DNA of 64,000 nt, taken from NCBI GenBank assembly GCA_937868795.1, contig CALMNM010000151.1:1-64000 (forward strand), read 5' to 3'. Of the stretch, positions 25,960 through 34,610 are shown piece after piece. The notes under the pieces are model-generated. The model was not told where the DNA came from. It searched no databases and was given only the letters and a program-made list of their open reading frames with translations. How positions within the stretch are numbered: position 1 is the stretch's first letter; each line of letters starts with the position of its first letter. This DNA comes from an uncultured Acholeplasma sp. (GTDB lineage Bacteria > Bacillota_I > Bacilli_A > Acholeplasmatales > Acholeplasmataceae). A program made the translations under genes and the position numbers.

Positions 25960-27447
25960 ATGGACAAAAAATCTCTCCGTGGCTATCCGTTAATCGTTAG
26001 CTACCTAGGCTTGTTTTCCATCTTAATCGGTATGATCATTATTTTCCCACTCATCATGGTGGTTTTTTACCCTGAAGAAATCAATCAAATCGTCTACTTT
26101 TTACCAACAGGTTTGACGCTCATTCTTTTTGGACTAATCTCTAAATTCTTGTTTCGTGGATTTGAAAAAGAACGACTAGAGCGTCATCAAGATACAATAT
26201 TGGTGGTTTTGTTATGGATATTTGCCATCTTTGCCTCAGCGATTCCTTTTATATTAACGGGAAATTATAACTTAGCACAAGCTGTTTTTGAGACTTCATC
26301 GGGATATTCCACTACAGGTCTTACCGTAGTCGATGTCACGCAAGCATCCCATGTCTTCTTATTCTATCGCAGTGTTTTACAGTTTGTTGGTGGGGCAGGC
26401 TTGGTCTTGGTCTTAACGGCAACAATCTCGGACAAATTTGGCATGCGTATGTATAATGCTGAAGGTCATCCTGATAAGTTGATGCCAAATCTCATCCGTT
26501 CTGGGCGCTATATATTAGCTATATATTTAGGTTATGTATTCGTAGGAACTATTTTATATATCATCTTTGGCATGACGCCTTTTGATGCCATCAATCATTC
26601 AATTTGTGCGGTAGCAACCGGAGGATTCTCGACAAAAGCACAAAGTATTGGTTATTATCAAAGTGTCCCGATTGAAATCGTAACCATTTTCTTGATGATT
26701 GCGGGAGGGACCAATTTCTTCGTTCACCTATTGATTATCACGGGTAAATGGAAGAGTGCCCTTAAACATATTGAAACCAAATCATTTTTTATTATCGCCA
26801 TCATCGGTGTTGCCATCTCAACATTATCCATCATTGGTTATACCAACGAAACCTTTGGTCAATCCTTGCGGATCGGTGCGTTCCACTTTATCTCTGCGTT
26901 AACCGGAACAGGTTATCAAATCATGCCATCTTTCACTTCACTTAATGCTGTGTTCTTTGGTCTTATTATTATTGGGATGATCATGGGTGCTGGTATTGGT
27001 TCAACGTGTGGTGGTTTGAAACAATATCGTGTAGGACTTGGGATTAAATCGATTTATTGGAGTTTTGCTGATCGTGTCACTCATAAGAACGTCATTAAAA
27101 AACATTTTATCAATCGATTAGGGAATAAGATGATTGTGACCGTAAACGATATAGCAGAAAACTATGCCTTCATCTTAGTGTACTTAATCTTCTTAATGAT
27201 AGGGACCGTTATCTTTAGTATCTACACAGGAGAATCGATGCAGTTTGCTCTCTTTGAATTTGCCTCAGCACTGGGCACCGTGGGATTAAGTGTGGGTATC
27301 ACGGGATACACAGCACATCCAGTGATCCTATGGACATCAACGATTGGGATGTTTTTAGGAAGACTCGAGTTTTATGTTTTCTTCATTGCCATTTCAAAAA
27401 TCATTATTGATGCGAAACGTCAAATCAAACATTCATTGGAACATTAA
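25960..27447 (+). CDS. trkH: Potassium uptake channel subunit TrkH/KtrB
   Basis: 495 residues with four pseudo-repeats of M1-P-M2. All four selectivity filter loops are visible: SSGYSTTGLT, ATGGFSTKAQ, LTGTGYQIMP and LGTVGLSVGI, each with the conserved Gly. It forms the membrane path for K+ (or Na+) and is gated by the two TrkA-type proteins encoded upstream. Its translation start has no strong ribosome site, so it probably depends on coupling. A terminator follows the stop directly. Confidence 0.94.
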   Translation: MDKKSLRGYPLIVSYLGLFSILIGMIIIFPLIMVVFYPEEINQIVYFLPTGLTLILFGLISKFLFRGFEKERLERHQDTILVVLLWIFAIFASAIPFILTGNYNLAQAVFETSSGYSTTGLTVVDVTQASHVFLFYRSVLQFVGGAGLVLVLTATISDKFGMRMYNAEGHPDKLMPNLIRSGRYILAIYLGYVFVGTILYIIFGMTPFDAINHSICAVATGGFSTKAQSIGYYQSVPIEIVTIFLMIAGGTNFFVHLLIITGKWKSALKHIETKSFFIIAIIGVAISTLSIIGYTNETFGQSLRIGAFHFISALTGTGYQIMPSFTSLNAVFFGLIIIGMIMGAGIGSTCGGLKQYRVGLGIKSIYWSFADRVTHKNVIKKHFINRLGNKMIVTVNDIAENYAFILVYLIFLMIGTVIFSIYTGESMQFALFEFASALGTVGLSVGITGYTAHPVILWTSTIGMFLGRLEFYVFFIAISKIIIDAKRQIKHSLEH

Positions 27448-27472
27448 ACACCGAGCCCATCGGTGTTTTTTT
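27448..27472 (+). terminator. Terminator of the trk operon
   Basis: CACCGA-GCCCA-TCGGTG followed by seven T. Confidence 0.88.
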
Positions 27473-27510
27473 ATACATTCAATTGTGTTAAAACATGCTA
27501 AAATAAGGTG

Positions 27511-27574
27511 AACCATGCAAGATATCGGACGTTTTTGCATGTCATCCAAAATCCCTTGAAGGGAAATCATGGTT
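27511..27574 (+). promoter_or_regulatory. Structured leader before the LytTR gene
   Basis: Two hairpins that share bases are possible: CATGCAA/TTGCATG (27514-27520 with 27535-27541) or AACCATG/CATGGTT (27511-27517 with 27568-27574). A third, CCCTTGAAGGG, lies between. No T-tract follows, so any effect would be on translation or stability. Confidence 0.35.
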
Positions 27575-27603
27575 GAACTATACTGATGATAGGAGGAACT
27601 CAG

Positions 27604-28128
27604 ATGTTAAAGATCATTTGGAATCGTGAGGACTTTGAGAAGATTAGCGACAAGATTCTCTCCGAATTCAATCTTCAAGTCACCGATGATCCAAATGAAG
27701 TACCCGAACACAAAATCGGTTTGCTTATGGATAGCGATAACGTGCTACTCATCGAAAAACTCATCAAGCGTTTGATGACAGAAAAGCAAACCATGGTTTT
27801 CCCCACTCCCAGTGGGTATCTACAACTCAATGTTCAAGAGATCACGTATCTTGAAGCCTTTGGCGATGACATCTTCATGCATGTCGAGAATAACCAAAGT
27901 CAACAGATCAAACAGCCTCTCTATCAGCTAGAAGCGATGCTCACTCCCTATCATTTCATTCGGATCGGAAAATCATTTATTGTGAATGCAAGTAAAATCA
28001 GATACATTCGTACGGCATTTAATGCGAAATTAGATCTGGAATTGCTTGATGGTACCCATCTAGAGGTTTCACGTTCCTTCGTCAAAGACTTTAAGAATGC
28101 ATTAGGCATTCAAAAAAAGGAGGATTAG
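27604..28128 (+). CDS. LytTR-domain DNA-binding regulator
   Basis: 174 residues. The C-terminal 100 residues form a LytTR domain (VQEITYLEAFGDDIFMHV, YHFIRIGKSFIVNASKI), which binds DNA in AgrA/LytR-type regulators. The N-terminal 70 residues are not a receiver domain: no phosphorylatable Asp pattern is seen. This matches stand-alone LytTR proteins that are often paired with a membrane partner controlling them. The next gene, three bases on, is a membrane protein. ATG 27604 follows AGGAGGAA; the frame opens at 27586. Confidence 0.85.
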   Translation: MLKIIWNREDFEKISDKILSEFNLQVTDDPNEVPEHKIGLLMDSDNVLLIEKLIKRLMTEKQTMVFPTPSGYLQLNVQEITYLEAFGDDIFMHVENNQSQQIKQPLYQLEAMLTPYHFIRIGKSFIVNASKIRYIRTAFNAKLDLELLDGTHLEVSRSFVKDFKNALGIQKKED

Positions 28129-28130
28129 TT

Positions 28131-30173
28131 ATGACAACCATGGGATGGATTTTAATTGGCATCTTGAGTTTGACAGGCGTATATTTCATCACACAACTTA
28201 TCAAGGATATTTTATGGAATCGCAAACTTTATCTTTTTCAGAAATCGGTCGGATCAGCAATCACAAAGGCACCTGTTCTTTTTTGGGTTAAACGCTCTTA
28301 TGGCGCAGTGATTGCAGGTCTTTTTGTTTTGACGACCGTTTTTTCTGGTGTCTTTCAACAACCTTATACCTTAAATGATCGCACACTCTTAAATGCAAGA
28401 CCTGTGGGTGATTTAGCAACCATGCAAAGTTTGATTGCAGACTCACAACAAGGCTACTGGAATGATTGGTTTTTCCGTGGGGATATTATGGCTCCGGAAG
28501 CGATGGAAGATGCGACTGCAGGTGCAGATGATCAATCCAATTCCGTAGAACGTGATTACATCGATACCAATGTTCAAGTCGAAGGTGTCCAAGAGGGCGA
28601 CATCGTGAAAACCGATGGTTACAACATTTATTATGCATCCCGTTATTACAATTCATTAAGAGTCTTATCCGTCGATGATTTTGGGATGGTCACCGTTGAT
28701 GCAGAAATCGATTTGGGCAATCTTTATACCGATCAAATGTATATCACAGACACACAACTAATCGTGATTGGCTATGTTTATGAAATGATTCCTTACGTTT
28801 ATGAAGACGGTAAAGACTATTACGGTTGGGAATATGTATCCTTTTCTGGTGCTGTCTATATTTATAACCGAGAAACGTTAGAACTCGAATATTCACTCGA
28901 GACCGATGGGAACTTTTACGAACATCGTTTGATTAATAATGCTTTATTCCTAGTCGCGAATAAATCCATCTATGGCGATGATCTAAGACCCGTGTTTGAA
29001 GAAACTGAAGGTGATGTGACAGAAACTTCGACTCTAGATTACCGTGATATTTACTACTTTGAAGATATTCCTGTCTATGGCATGACCGTTTTTACAGGCA
29101 TTAATTTGACTGATTATTCGATGAATTCTGAAGCATTCTTAGGTTATGTTTCAGAGATCTACGCCAATACAGATGCTTTATATACTGCATTCAATTACAC
29201 GGATTACACACCAGATGATGAAACCGTCACCGATACATTCTGGTATCAATCCAAAGTTCAAATTATGAAGTTTAACTTGGATACTGAACATGCTACCATT
29301 CATTATGCTGGTCAACAAGTCCTCCCAGGGTATGTAGGTGATCAATATTGGATGGATGAACACGAGGGTTATTTCCGTGTGGTCACATCTTCTTGGAATC
29401 CTATTGTCAACCAACTCTTTGTTCTTGAAGAAGATGACGATACCGATACCCTTGATCTTGTCGGTTCCATCACTGAAGACCTCGGTAAAGTGAATGAAAC
29501 CGTGAAAACCGTACGTTTTAATGGCGACTTAGGATATGTCGTGACCTTTGAACAAAAAGATCCACTTTATACAATAGACCTTTCTGATCCAACAGAACCT
29601 ACCATTGTGTCCGCGATTGAAGAACCAGGTTATAGTACGTATCTCCATGTATGGAATGAAGAAGGCAATCAACTCATCGGTTTTGGATTTAGTGCCGATG
29701 AACAAGGATTTGTCACAGGATTAAAGATCAGTGCCTATGATACTGCACTCACTGAACCACTCGCTTCATATCAGTTAAACGATCAAGACTCCTTAGGCAT
29801 CTGGTCTTACAGCTATTCTGAAGCCGTATATAATCCTAAAGCGATGATGATTTCACCTGATCATGGCATCATCGCATTCCCTGTCATGACATGGCGCAGT
29901 ATGCAAATTAGCCCCCTTGAATGGGATTACTCCTATATCAGCCAGTATTTAGTCTTCTACATCGATTTTAGTGCCGAAGATCCTCAAGATATCATTTCAG
30001 ATCCAGTGGTCATCAATCATGCTGAAAACAGTTGGTATGCGGGTATTGATCGCGGTGTATATATTAACAATGTGATCTACACGTTATCCTATACAGGTTT
30101 GGTCAGTTTTGATTTAGAAACCAAGCAAGTCTTGCAGACCATCAATTTCTCAATTCCTGAGTTCAATGAATAA
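28131..30173 (+). CDS. Membrane-anchored beta-propeller protein
   Basis: 680 residues. Two hydrophobic segments (about 4-24 and 58-74) are followed by a large extracellular region that matches the Firmicutes beta-propeller domain family (PF09826), including the signature NVQVEGVQEGDIVKTDGYNI near residue 145. The rest is rich in Asp/Tyr and beta blades. Function of the family is not established. It is coupled to the LytTR regulator gene upstream, so it may sense something outside and control that regulator, or simply be co-expressed. Confidence 0.83.
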   Translation: MTTMGWILIGILSLTGVYFITQLIKDILWNRKLYLFQKSVGSAITKAPVLFWVKRSYGAVIAGLFVLTTVFSGVFQQPYTLNDRTLLNARPVGDLATMQSLIADSQQGYWNDWFFRGDIMAPEAMEDATAGADDQSNSVERDYIDTNVQVEGVQEGDIVKTDGYNIYYASRYYNSLRVLSVDDFGMVTVDAEIDLGNLYTDQMYITDTQLIVIGYVYEMIPYVYEDGKDYYGWEYVSFSGAVYIYNRETLELEYSLETDGNFYEHRLINNALFLVANKSIYGDDLRPVFEETEGDVTETSTLDYRDIYYFEDIPVYGMTVFTGINLTDYSMNSEAFLGYVSEIYANTDALYTAFNYTDYTPDDETVTDTFWYQSKVQIMKFNLDTEHATIHYAGQQVLPGYVGDQYWMDEHEGYFRVVTSSWNPIVNQLFVLEEDDDTDTLDLVGSITEDLGKVNETVKTVRFNGDLGYVVTFEQKDPLYTIDLSDPTEPTIVSAIEEPGYSTYLHVWNEEGNQLIGFGFSADEQGFVTGLKISAYDTALTEPLASYQLNDQDSLGIWSYSYSEAVYNPKAMMISPDHGIIAFPVMTWRSMQISPLEWDYSYISQYLVFYIDFSAEDPQDIISDPVVINHAENSWYAGIDRGVYINNVIYTLSYTGLVSFDLETKQVLQTINFSIPEFNE

Positions 30174-30182
30174 GATGAAGAA

Positions 30183-30202
30183 AGCCGGCAACGGCTTTTT
30201 TT
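30183..30202 (+). terminator. Terminator after the beta-propeller gene
   Basis: AGCCG-GCAA-CGGCT with a tract of seven T. Confidence 0.88.
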
Positions 30203-30227
30203 ATGCTATAATATTTTTGGTGATGAT

Positions 30228-30656
30228 ATGAAATATCAAGTAGAAGTGCTGATTGAGCGTAAGCGAGACGATGTTGTTGCTGCCTATCTCGATATAGACA
30301 TGATGAAAAAATGGGAAAAGGGATTAACGGATATCGAATCGGTCAAGGGTTCGTTATTTGAAGAGGGATCAGAAGGTTATCTTCATTTTTCGTTTGGTGA
30401 CCAAACGATGAAAATGAAAGTGACCAATGAAAAGATCACAATCCCTGAACAAATTATCCAAATCTATGAAGTTCCCGGTGCGTGGAATCGCTGTGATAAT
30501 CACTTTATCGATCAGAATGGACATACCCTTTGGATCATGGATGTGGAGTTTCGTTTCGCTGAAGACCCCAATTTACCCATCGAACGATTTATCGAACAAA
30601 CCAAAGCAGGCATGGTGTTGTTTAAAGACTTTATGATGGGGTTAGGCGATGCATAA
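30228..30656 (+). CDS. SRPBCC-fold small protein
   Basis: 142 residues that read like a polyketide-cyclase/START-type SRPBCC protein: an N-terminal IERKRDDVVAAYLD strand-helix unit, a central LHFSFGDQTMKMKV sheet and a C-terminal helix ending KDFMMGLG. Such proteins bind hydrophobic ligands, but the ligand is unknown. GGTGATGAT precedes the ATG, and the TATAAT at 30207-30212 is a candidate -10. It overlaps the CotH gene by eight bases, so the two are expressed together. Confidence 0.72.
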   Translation: MKYQVEVLIERKRDDVVAAYLDIDMMKKWEKGLTDIESVKGSLFEEGSEGYLHFSFGDQTMKMKVTNEKITIPEQIIQIYEVPGAWNRCDNHFIDQNGHTLWIMDVEFRFAEDPNLPIERFIEQTKAGMVLFKDFMMGLGDA

Positions 30657-32079
30657 GAAAATTGGAATAATCCTTCAAGTAATGACACTGTTATTTTTCC
30701 TGGTCAGCTGTGATGTTGAACTCGCTCCAGTTATCCCCACACCACCGATTGATGACTCAAAAATTGAGTCTTTTGATCGTCTTTTTAATGATTTGGAACA
30801 AAAAACCATCACGATTATCATTACCGAAGAATCTTGGGAAAATCTCGATCAGGTGATGTTGAATTATTATCAGCAATTTGGCAATTTTCGCACCGATGTT
30901 TATGCACGTGCTGACTTTAAATTTGAAGATAGTCAAGGTGAAGTTTATATTGAAGATATCGGTTTTCGTACCCGGGGCAATCTCTCTAGAACACGGATCG
31001 TCAATGATAATGGAGATCCACAACTCTCTCACTTTAAGATTTCATTTCACGAAACCTATGACATAGACTACTCGAAACGTCAAGTCTTCGATGTCGAAGA
31101 ACTCGACATGAAGTATAACCGTAATTGGGATGAAACGTACATCACCGAGAAATTTTCATTAGGTCTCTTTCAATCGTTTGGTGTTTATGCAGCGGAGACC
31201 ACCATGGCAAAACTCTACCTTAAGATCGGAGACTCGACCTATTTTTATGGATTGTATACTATTTTCGAACCGATTGATAAGCTCTTTTTAGAAAAACGTA
31301 TCGGTGAACAAGCCGCTGAAGGTGATCTTTATAAATCATTATGGCAAGGCTATGGACCTGCAAATTTAAGTAACAATTATCATTTTGAAGCGATTGGCAT
31401 CAAGAATGAAGCCACTGGGTATCGACCAGCGTATGACTTAAAAACGAACAAGAAAACATCCAATCATGAATCCTTAAAAGCTTTTATTAACGATATTAAT
31501 CTTAAATATGGCGTTGTTTTTGAAACCTATATCGAAGAAAATTTCGAAGTCGATATGTTTTTACGACTGCTTGCTGTCGGTGTCTTATTAGGTAATCCCG
31601 ATGATTATCGTGCGATGGGAAACAATTATTATTTTTACCAAAATGATGTCACCCATAAATGGGGCATGATTCCATATGATTATGATCATGGCATGGGTCA
31701 AGGCTGGGATGGAGCTCCTGTCTTTACTAACTGGTCAGTGGGTATGGATATTTATACATGGGGTAATTTAAATGCTGCTTTTCTTGGAATTGAAGATTAT
31801 CCTCACGTATTGGTGGACAAGATCCTTGCTATTGAGACATATCAACTTCAATATGAAGCCTATCTTGCGGAATTGATCGATCCAAGCAAAGATTTATTTG
31901 ATCCCAATGTTTTTATGGCGATCTATGAATCACAAAGATCCTTATATAACGAAGGCTTATCCAGTGCGATGCAAAATCAATCCTTTGGATTGCGCAATGT
32001 CATCAATTATATGAATGATAAAATTGCAGACATTCAAAATCAGCTGACCTATTATCAATCCAACCCCGAAGAACGGTAA
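30649..32079 (+). CDS. CotH kinase-family lipoprotein
   Basis: 476 residues. A lipoprotein signal (LLFFLVSC, Cys21) places it on the outer face of the membrane. The remainder is a CotH domain: GFRTRGNLSRTR, the metal/ATP-binding stretch WGMIPYDYDHGMGQGW (Asp pair) and a preceding region with YGLYTIFEPIDKLFLEKR. CotH proteins are atypical kinases first found in Bacillus spore coats; many non-sporulating bacteria carry extracellular copies of unknown substrate. Co-translated with the SRPBCC gene. Confidence 0.86.
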   Translation: MHKKIGIILQVMTLLFFLVSCDVELAPVIPTPPIDDSKIESFDRLFNDLEQKTITIIITEESWENLDQVMLNYYQQFGNFRTDVYARADFKFEDSQGEVYIEDIGFRTRGNLSRTRIVNDNGDPQLSHFKISFHETYDIDYSKRQVFDVEELDMKYNRNWDETYITEKFSLGLFQSFGVYAAETTMAKLYLKIGDSTYFYGLYTIFEPIDKLFLEKRIGEQAAEGDLYKSLWQGYGPANLSNNYHFEAIGIKNEATGYRPAYDLKTNKKTSNHESLKAFINDINLKYGVVFETYIEENFEVDMFLRLLAVGVLLGNPDDYRAMGNNYYFYQNDVTHKWGMIPYDYDHGMGQGWDGAPVFTNWSVGMDIYTWGNLNAAFLGIEDYPHVLVDKILAIETYQLQYEAYLAELIDPSKDLFDPNVFMAIYESQRSLYNEGLSSAMQNQSFGLRNVINYMNDKIADIQNQLTYYQSNPEER

Positions 32080-32159
32080 AATTTAAGTAAAAATAAGGCA
32101 TTTAATCCTAAGTGTTGACCATTATTTTGTTATCATAGATGGTGTAAAGGAGATGTATT

Positions 32160-32579
32160 ATGCGTAAATATGTCGTTGCCTATGTCTGTGTTCATAATAG
32201 TTGTCGTTCACAGATGGCAGAAGCACTCACCAAAGCTTATTATTCTGATTTTTTTGATGCCTATAGTGGTGGCACTGAAACGAAACCAATGATCAATCAA
32301 GATGCTGTCCGCATTATCAAAAAGAATCATGGGATTGATATGAATCTTACCCAGCGCTCAAAGCTGATTGATGAACTACCTCAAGAAGTTGATTTACTTA
32401 TTACCATGGGATGTAATGTCGAATGTCCGTTTATCCCTACACAACATCGAGAAGACTGGGGTCTCGATGATCCTTCAGGTTTAGATGATGATGCGTTTAT
32501 TAAAACGGAGCAACTCATCCTAGAAAAGATTCAATCACTTAAGTCACGGATTTTATCAGGAGAAATTAAACTCGTATAA
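32160..32579 (+). CDS. Arsenate reductase / LMW protein phosphatase family
   Basis: 139 residues with the P-loop CVHNSCR (CX5R) near the N-terminus, followed by SQMAEAL as in thioredoxin-coupled ArsC. The redox Cys pair of ArsC is represented by MGCNVECPFIP, and WGLDDPSG matches the ArsC WGxDDP element. It would reduce arsenate, or act as a phosphatase. No arsenite pump or arsR is adjacent. AAAGGAG before the ATG; TTGACC at 32115 may be part of its promoter. Confidence 0.82.
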   Translation: MRKYVVAYVCVHNSCRSQMAEALTKAYYSDFFDAYSGGTETKPMINQDAVRIIKKNHGIDMNLTQRSKLIDELPQEVDLLITMGCNVECPFIPTQHREDWGLDDPSGLDDDAFIKTEQLILEKIQSLKSRILSGEIKLV

Positions 32580-32584
32580 TCCTA

Positions 32585-32611
32585 GAAGGTGTGAAAACAC
32601 TTTCTTTTTTT
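32585..32611 (+). terminator. Terminator after the ArsC-like gene
   Basis: AAGGTGT-GAAA-ACACTTT (one G-T pair) followed by a T run. The T run merges with a TTTGA-ACT-TCAAA palindrome (32610-32622). Confidence 0.7.
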
Positions 32612-32656
32612 TGAACTTCAAAGTATAGTGACATTTAACGGCATTTATGCTATACT
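32610..32656 (+). promoter_or_regulatory. Promoter of the flavoprotein gene with FabT-like box
   Basis: GTGACA (32628-32633), 17 bases, TATACT (32651-32656). Directly upstream is TTTGA-ACT-TCAAA (32610-32622), the third copy in the window of the palindrome also found at 9221 and 13490. Here the box lies upstream of the -35, so repression is less obvious. Confidence 0.5.
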
Positions 32657-32690
32657 TTTTTTTGATTTACTAAGACAAAAGGAGAATGAC

Positions 32691-33641
32691 ATGATGTATG
32701 AATTAATCATTGTTGGTGCGGGACCTGCCGGGTTATACGCAGCCACATGTGCAGCGATGAATGAACTTAAAGCGATTGTTATTGAGTCAAGCCAAGAATT
32801 TGGTGGACAACTCACGTTATATAAAGATAAAGCGGTTTACGATATGCCGGGATTTGCGAAAATCAATGGTGGCGACCTCGTTTCAAGTTTTTATGAGCAA
32901 TATAAAAACTACGAAAAAGAAGTTCCCATCATGCTCAATACACAAGCACTCGATGTCATTCATTATGACGATCATTTTGATTTAATCACCAATCAGGGGA
33001 CACTACAGACAAAAACCATCCTACTCGCCAATGGAGGAGGGATGTTTCAGCCTAAGAAGTTAGAGATTGCAACCTCAGAAAACTATCCTATGATTCATTA
33101 TGCAGTCAAGAATATCCATGATTATCGTGATTTGGATGTCGTTGTTTTAGGTGGTGGTGATTCAGCGGTTGATTGGGCACTCTCGCTTCAAGGGATTGCT
33201 AAATCGGTTACCCTAGTCCATAGAAGACATGAATTTCGTGCCCATCAACGCAACGTTGACATGTTCAAAGATCAAGGGACCGTGCTAACACCATATGTCG
33301 CGAAAGCATTGCATGGTGAACATGTCCTTAAAGGGATCACAATTGAACATACGGAAACCAAAGAAGAAGTGTTGCTGAAAGCAGATGCCATTTTAGTCTT
33401 TTATGGAGCAAGTCCTGTGCGAAGTAAGGCAGACATCTGGAAAGTGCATTTCAAAGACAACTCGATTTTAGTGAAACAAAATATGCAAACCTCATGCCAT
33501 CGCATTTACGCTGTAGGCAATAGCATTACCTATGAGGGGAAACTAAAAATGATCGTCACCGCTTTAGGGGAAGCAGCGACTGCCATCGGTGCGATCACCA
33601 AGTATTTATACCCCCAAAAAACGCATAGTTATAAGCATTAA
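32691..33641 (+). CDS. Ferredoxin--NADP reductase, type 2 (thioredoxin-reductase fold)
   Basis: About 316 residues. FAD motif IVGAGPAGLYAATCAA at the start and NAD(P) motif VLGGGDSAVDWAL in the middle, with the LVHRRHEFRAH arginines that select NADPH. There is no CxxC active site, which separates it from thioredoxin reductase and fits the YumC-type ferredoxin/flavodoxin reductase. Its partner could be a ferredoxin or the flavodoxin at 39552. The frame opens at 32628, but AAAGGAG stands before ATG 32691. Confidence 0.88.
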   Translation: MMYELIIVGAGPAGLYAATCAAMNELKAIVIESSQEFGGQLTLYKDKAVYDMPGFAKINGGDLVSSFYEQYKNYEKEVPIMLNTQALDVIHYDDHFDLITNQGTLQTKTILLANGGGMFQPKKLEIATSENYPMIHYAVKNIHDYRDLDVVVLGGGDSAVDWALSLQGIAKSVTLVHRRHEFRAHQRNVDMFKDQGTVLTPYVAKALHGEHVLKGITIEHTETKEEVLLKADAILVFYGASPVRSKADIWKVHFKDNSILVKQNMQTSCHRIYAVGNSITYEGKLKMIVTALGEAATAIGAITKYLYPQKTHSYKH

Positions 33642-33660
33642 ATATTTGGATGAATCTCGC

Positions 33661-33688
33661 TTGAAATGTGGTAAATTAGTGCTATAAT
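33661..33688 (+). promoter_or_regulatory. Promoter of the UPF0316 gene
   Basis: TTGAAA (33661-33666), 16 bases, TATAAT (33683-33688). Confidence 0.7.
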
Positions 33689-33708
33689 GAGACAGGTGAT
33701 AAAATACT

Positions 33709-34272
33709 ATGTGGGAACAATTCATTTCCTTTCTAACCTCGGTGCCCCTATGGGAACTCGCACTGATCTTCTTTGCCAAAATTATTGAAGTCACGATCGC
33801 AACGATGCGTGTCATTTTAATCACGAAAGGCTTCCGTAAACCGGGAACTATTCTTTCGTTTTTTGAAATTTTACTCTGGGTCTTTATCGCTTCACGTGTC
33901 ATTATGGGAATTGCAGAATTTCCGATGAAGGGCATTGTCTATAGTTTAGGTTTTACTACAGGAATCTACTTAGGTTCGCTTTTAGAAAATCGTGTGGCTG
34001 TTGGAAAGATTTTGATCTATGTCATTACTGATCAACCCACAGCAAACTTGATTTGTGATGTTTTACGGAGTCAAGGTCATGGTGTGACATCACTCGATGC
34101 TCATGGTAAAGATAGTGACCGTGTCGTGTTGATGGTGTTTGCGAATAGAAAGAACAAACAAATTATCATCAATTTGATTGAACAAACCAATGATAAGGCA
34201 CTCATTGTCTCCAATGAAGTCTCCATCTTACAGGGTGGTTATGTGAGTCCTTGGCGGAGAATCGCTAAATAA
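33709..34272 (+). CDS. UPF0316 (DUF2179) membrane protein
   Basis: 187 residues. The N-terminal half has about three membrane helices with FFAKIIEVTIATMRVILITKG, the characteristic UPF0316 stretch; the C-terminal half (about 105-170) is a soluble DUF2179-like domain (DVLRSQGHGVTSLDAHGK). Family function is unknown; DUF2179 domains in YitT-type proteins are suspected ligand sensors. It has its own promoter. Confidence 0.85.
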   Translation: MWEQFISFLTSVPLWELALIFFAKIIEVTIATMRVILITKGFRKPGTILSFFEILLWVFIASRVIMGIAEFPMKGIVYSLGFTTGIYLGSLLENRVAVGKILIYVITDQPTANLICDVLRSQGHGVTSLDAHGKDSDRVVLMVFANRKNKQIIINLIEQTNDKALIVSNEVSILQGGYVSPWRRIAK

Positions 34273-34320
34273 ATATTTTCATTGATTTAATTCTTAAATC
34301 ATGTATAATAGAAATTGGTC

Positions 34321-34395
34321 GGAGTTATAGCTCAGTGGGAGAGCACCTGCTTGACGTGCAGGGGGTCGTAGGTTCAAATCCTACTAACTTCACCA
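34321..34395 (+). tRNA. tRNA-Val (anticodon GAC)
   Basis: A complete cloverleaf can be folded: acceptor GGAGTTA with TAACTTC, anticodon stem CCTGC/GCAGG around TTGACGT (anticodon GAC at 34353-34355), and a T-arm with GGTTCAAATCC. CCA is encoded. A TTGATT-16-TATAAT promoter lies just upstream. The gene is intact and not used as an integration site. Confidence 0.95.
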
Positions 34396-34435
34396 TTTTT
34401 TTATTTTTTAGGTAATTCTTAGAGGAGTATAGATG

Positions 34436-34459
34436 AAAGGTAAGTGATTACCTTTTTTT
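34436..34459 (+). terminator. Terminator downstream of tRNA-Val
   Basis: AAAGGTAA-GTGA-TTACCTTT followed by T residues, 41 bases after the tRNA. Confidence 0.8.
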
Positions 34460-34554
34460 ATTGAACATACTTTCATTTTTCAATGTATCAACTGATATAT
34501 CACGTATCTACAAATTCATATAGCGCTTAGCTATGCTATCCTTGAAAAGTGATG

Positions 34555-34583
34555 TTGTTAAAATATGTCATGTGGGTTATAAT
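34555..34583 (+). promoter_or_regulatory. Promoter of nfnAB
   Basis: TTGTTA (34555-34560), 17 bases, TATAAT (34578-34583), 27 bases ahead of the nfnA start. Confidence 0.7.
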
Positions 34584-34610
34584 TGAAGTAGAGAAACGAG
34601 GGTCAGTTGA

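Noticed and set aside
34321-34395. tRNA-Val as a mobile-element attachment site
   Set aside because: The tRNA is complete, no integrase gene or repeated 3' end of the tRNA follows.
34519-34532. TATAGCGCTTAGCT as a cre site upstream of nfnAB
   Set aside because: Too many mismatches to the element, and it coincides with a simple ATAGC/GCTAT inverted repeat.
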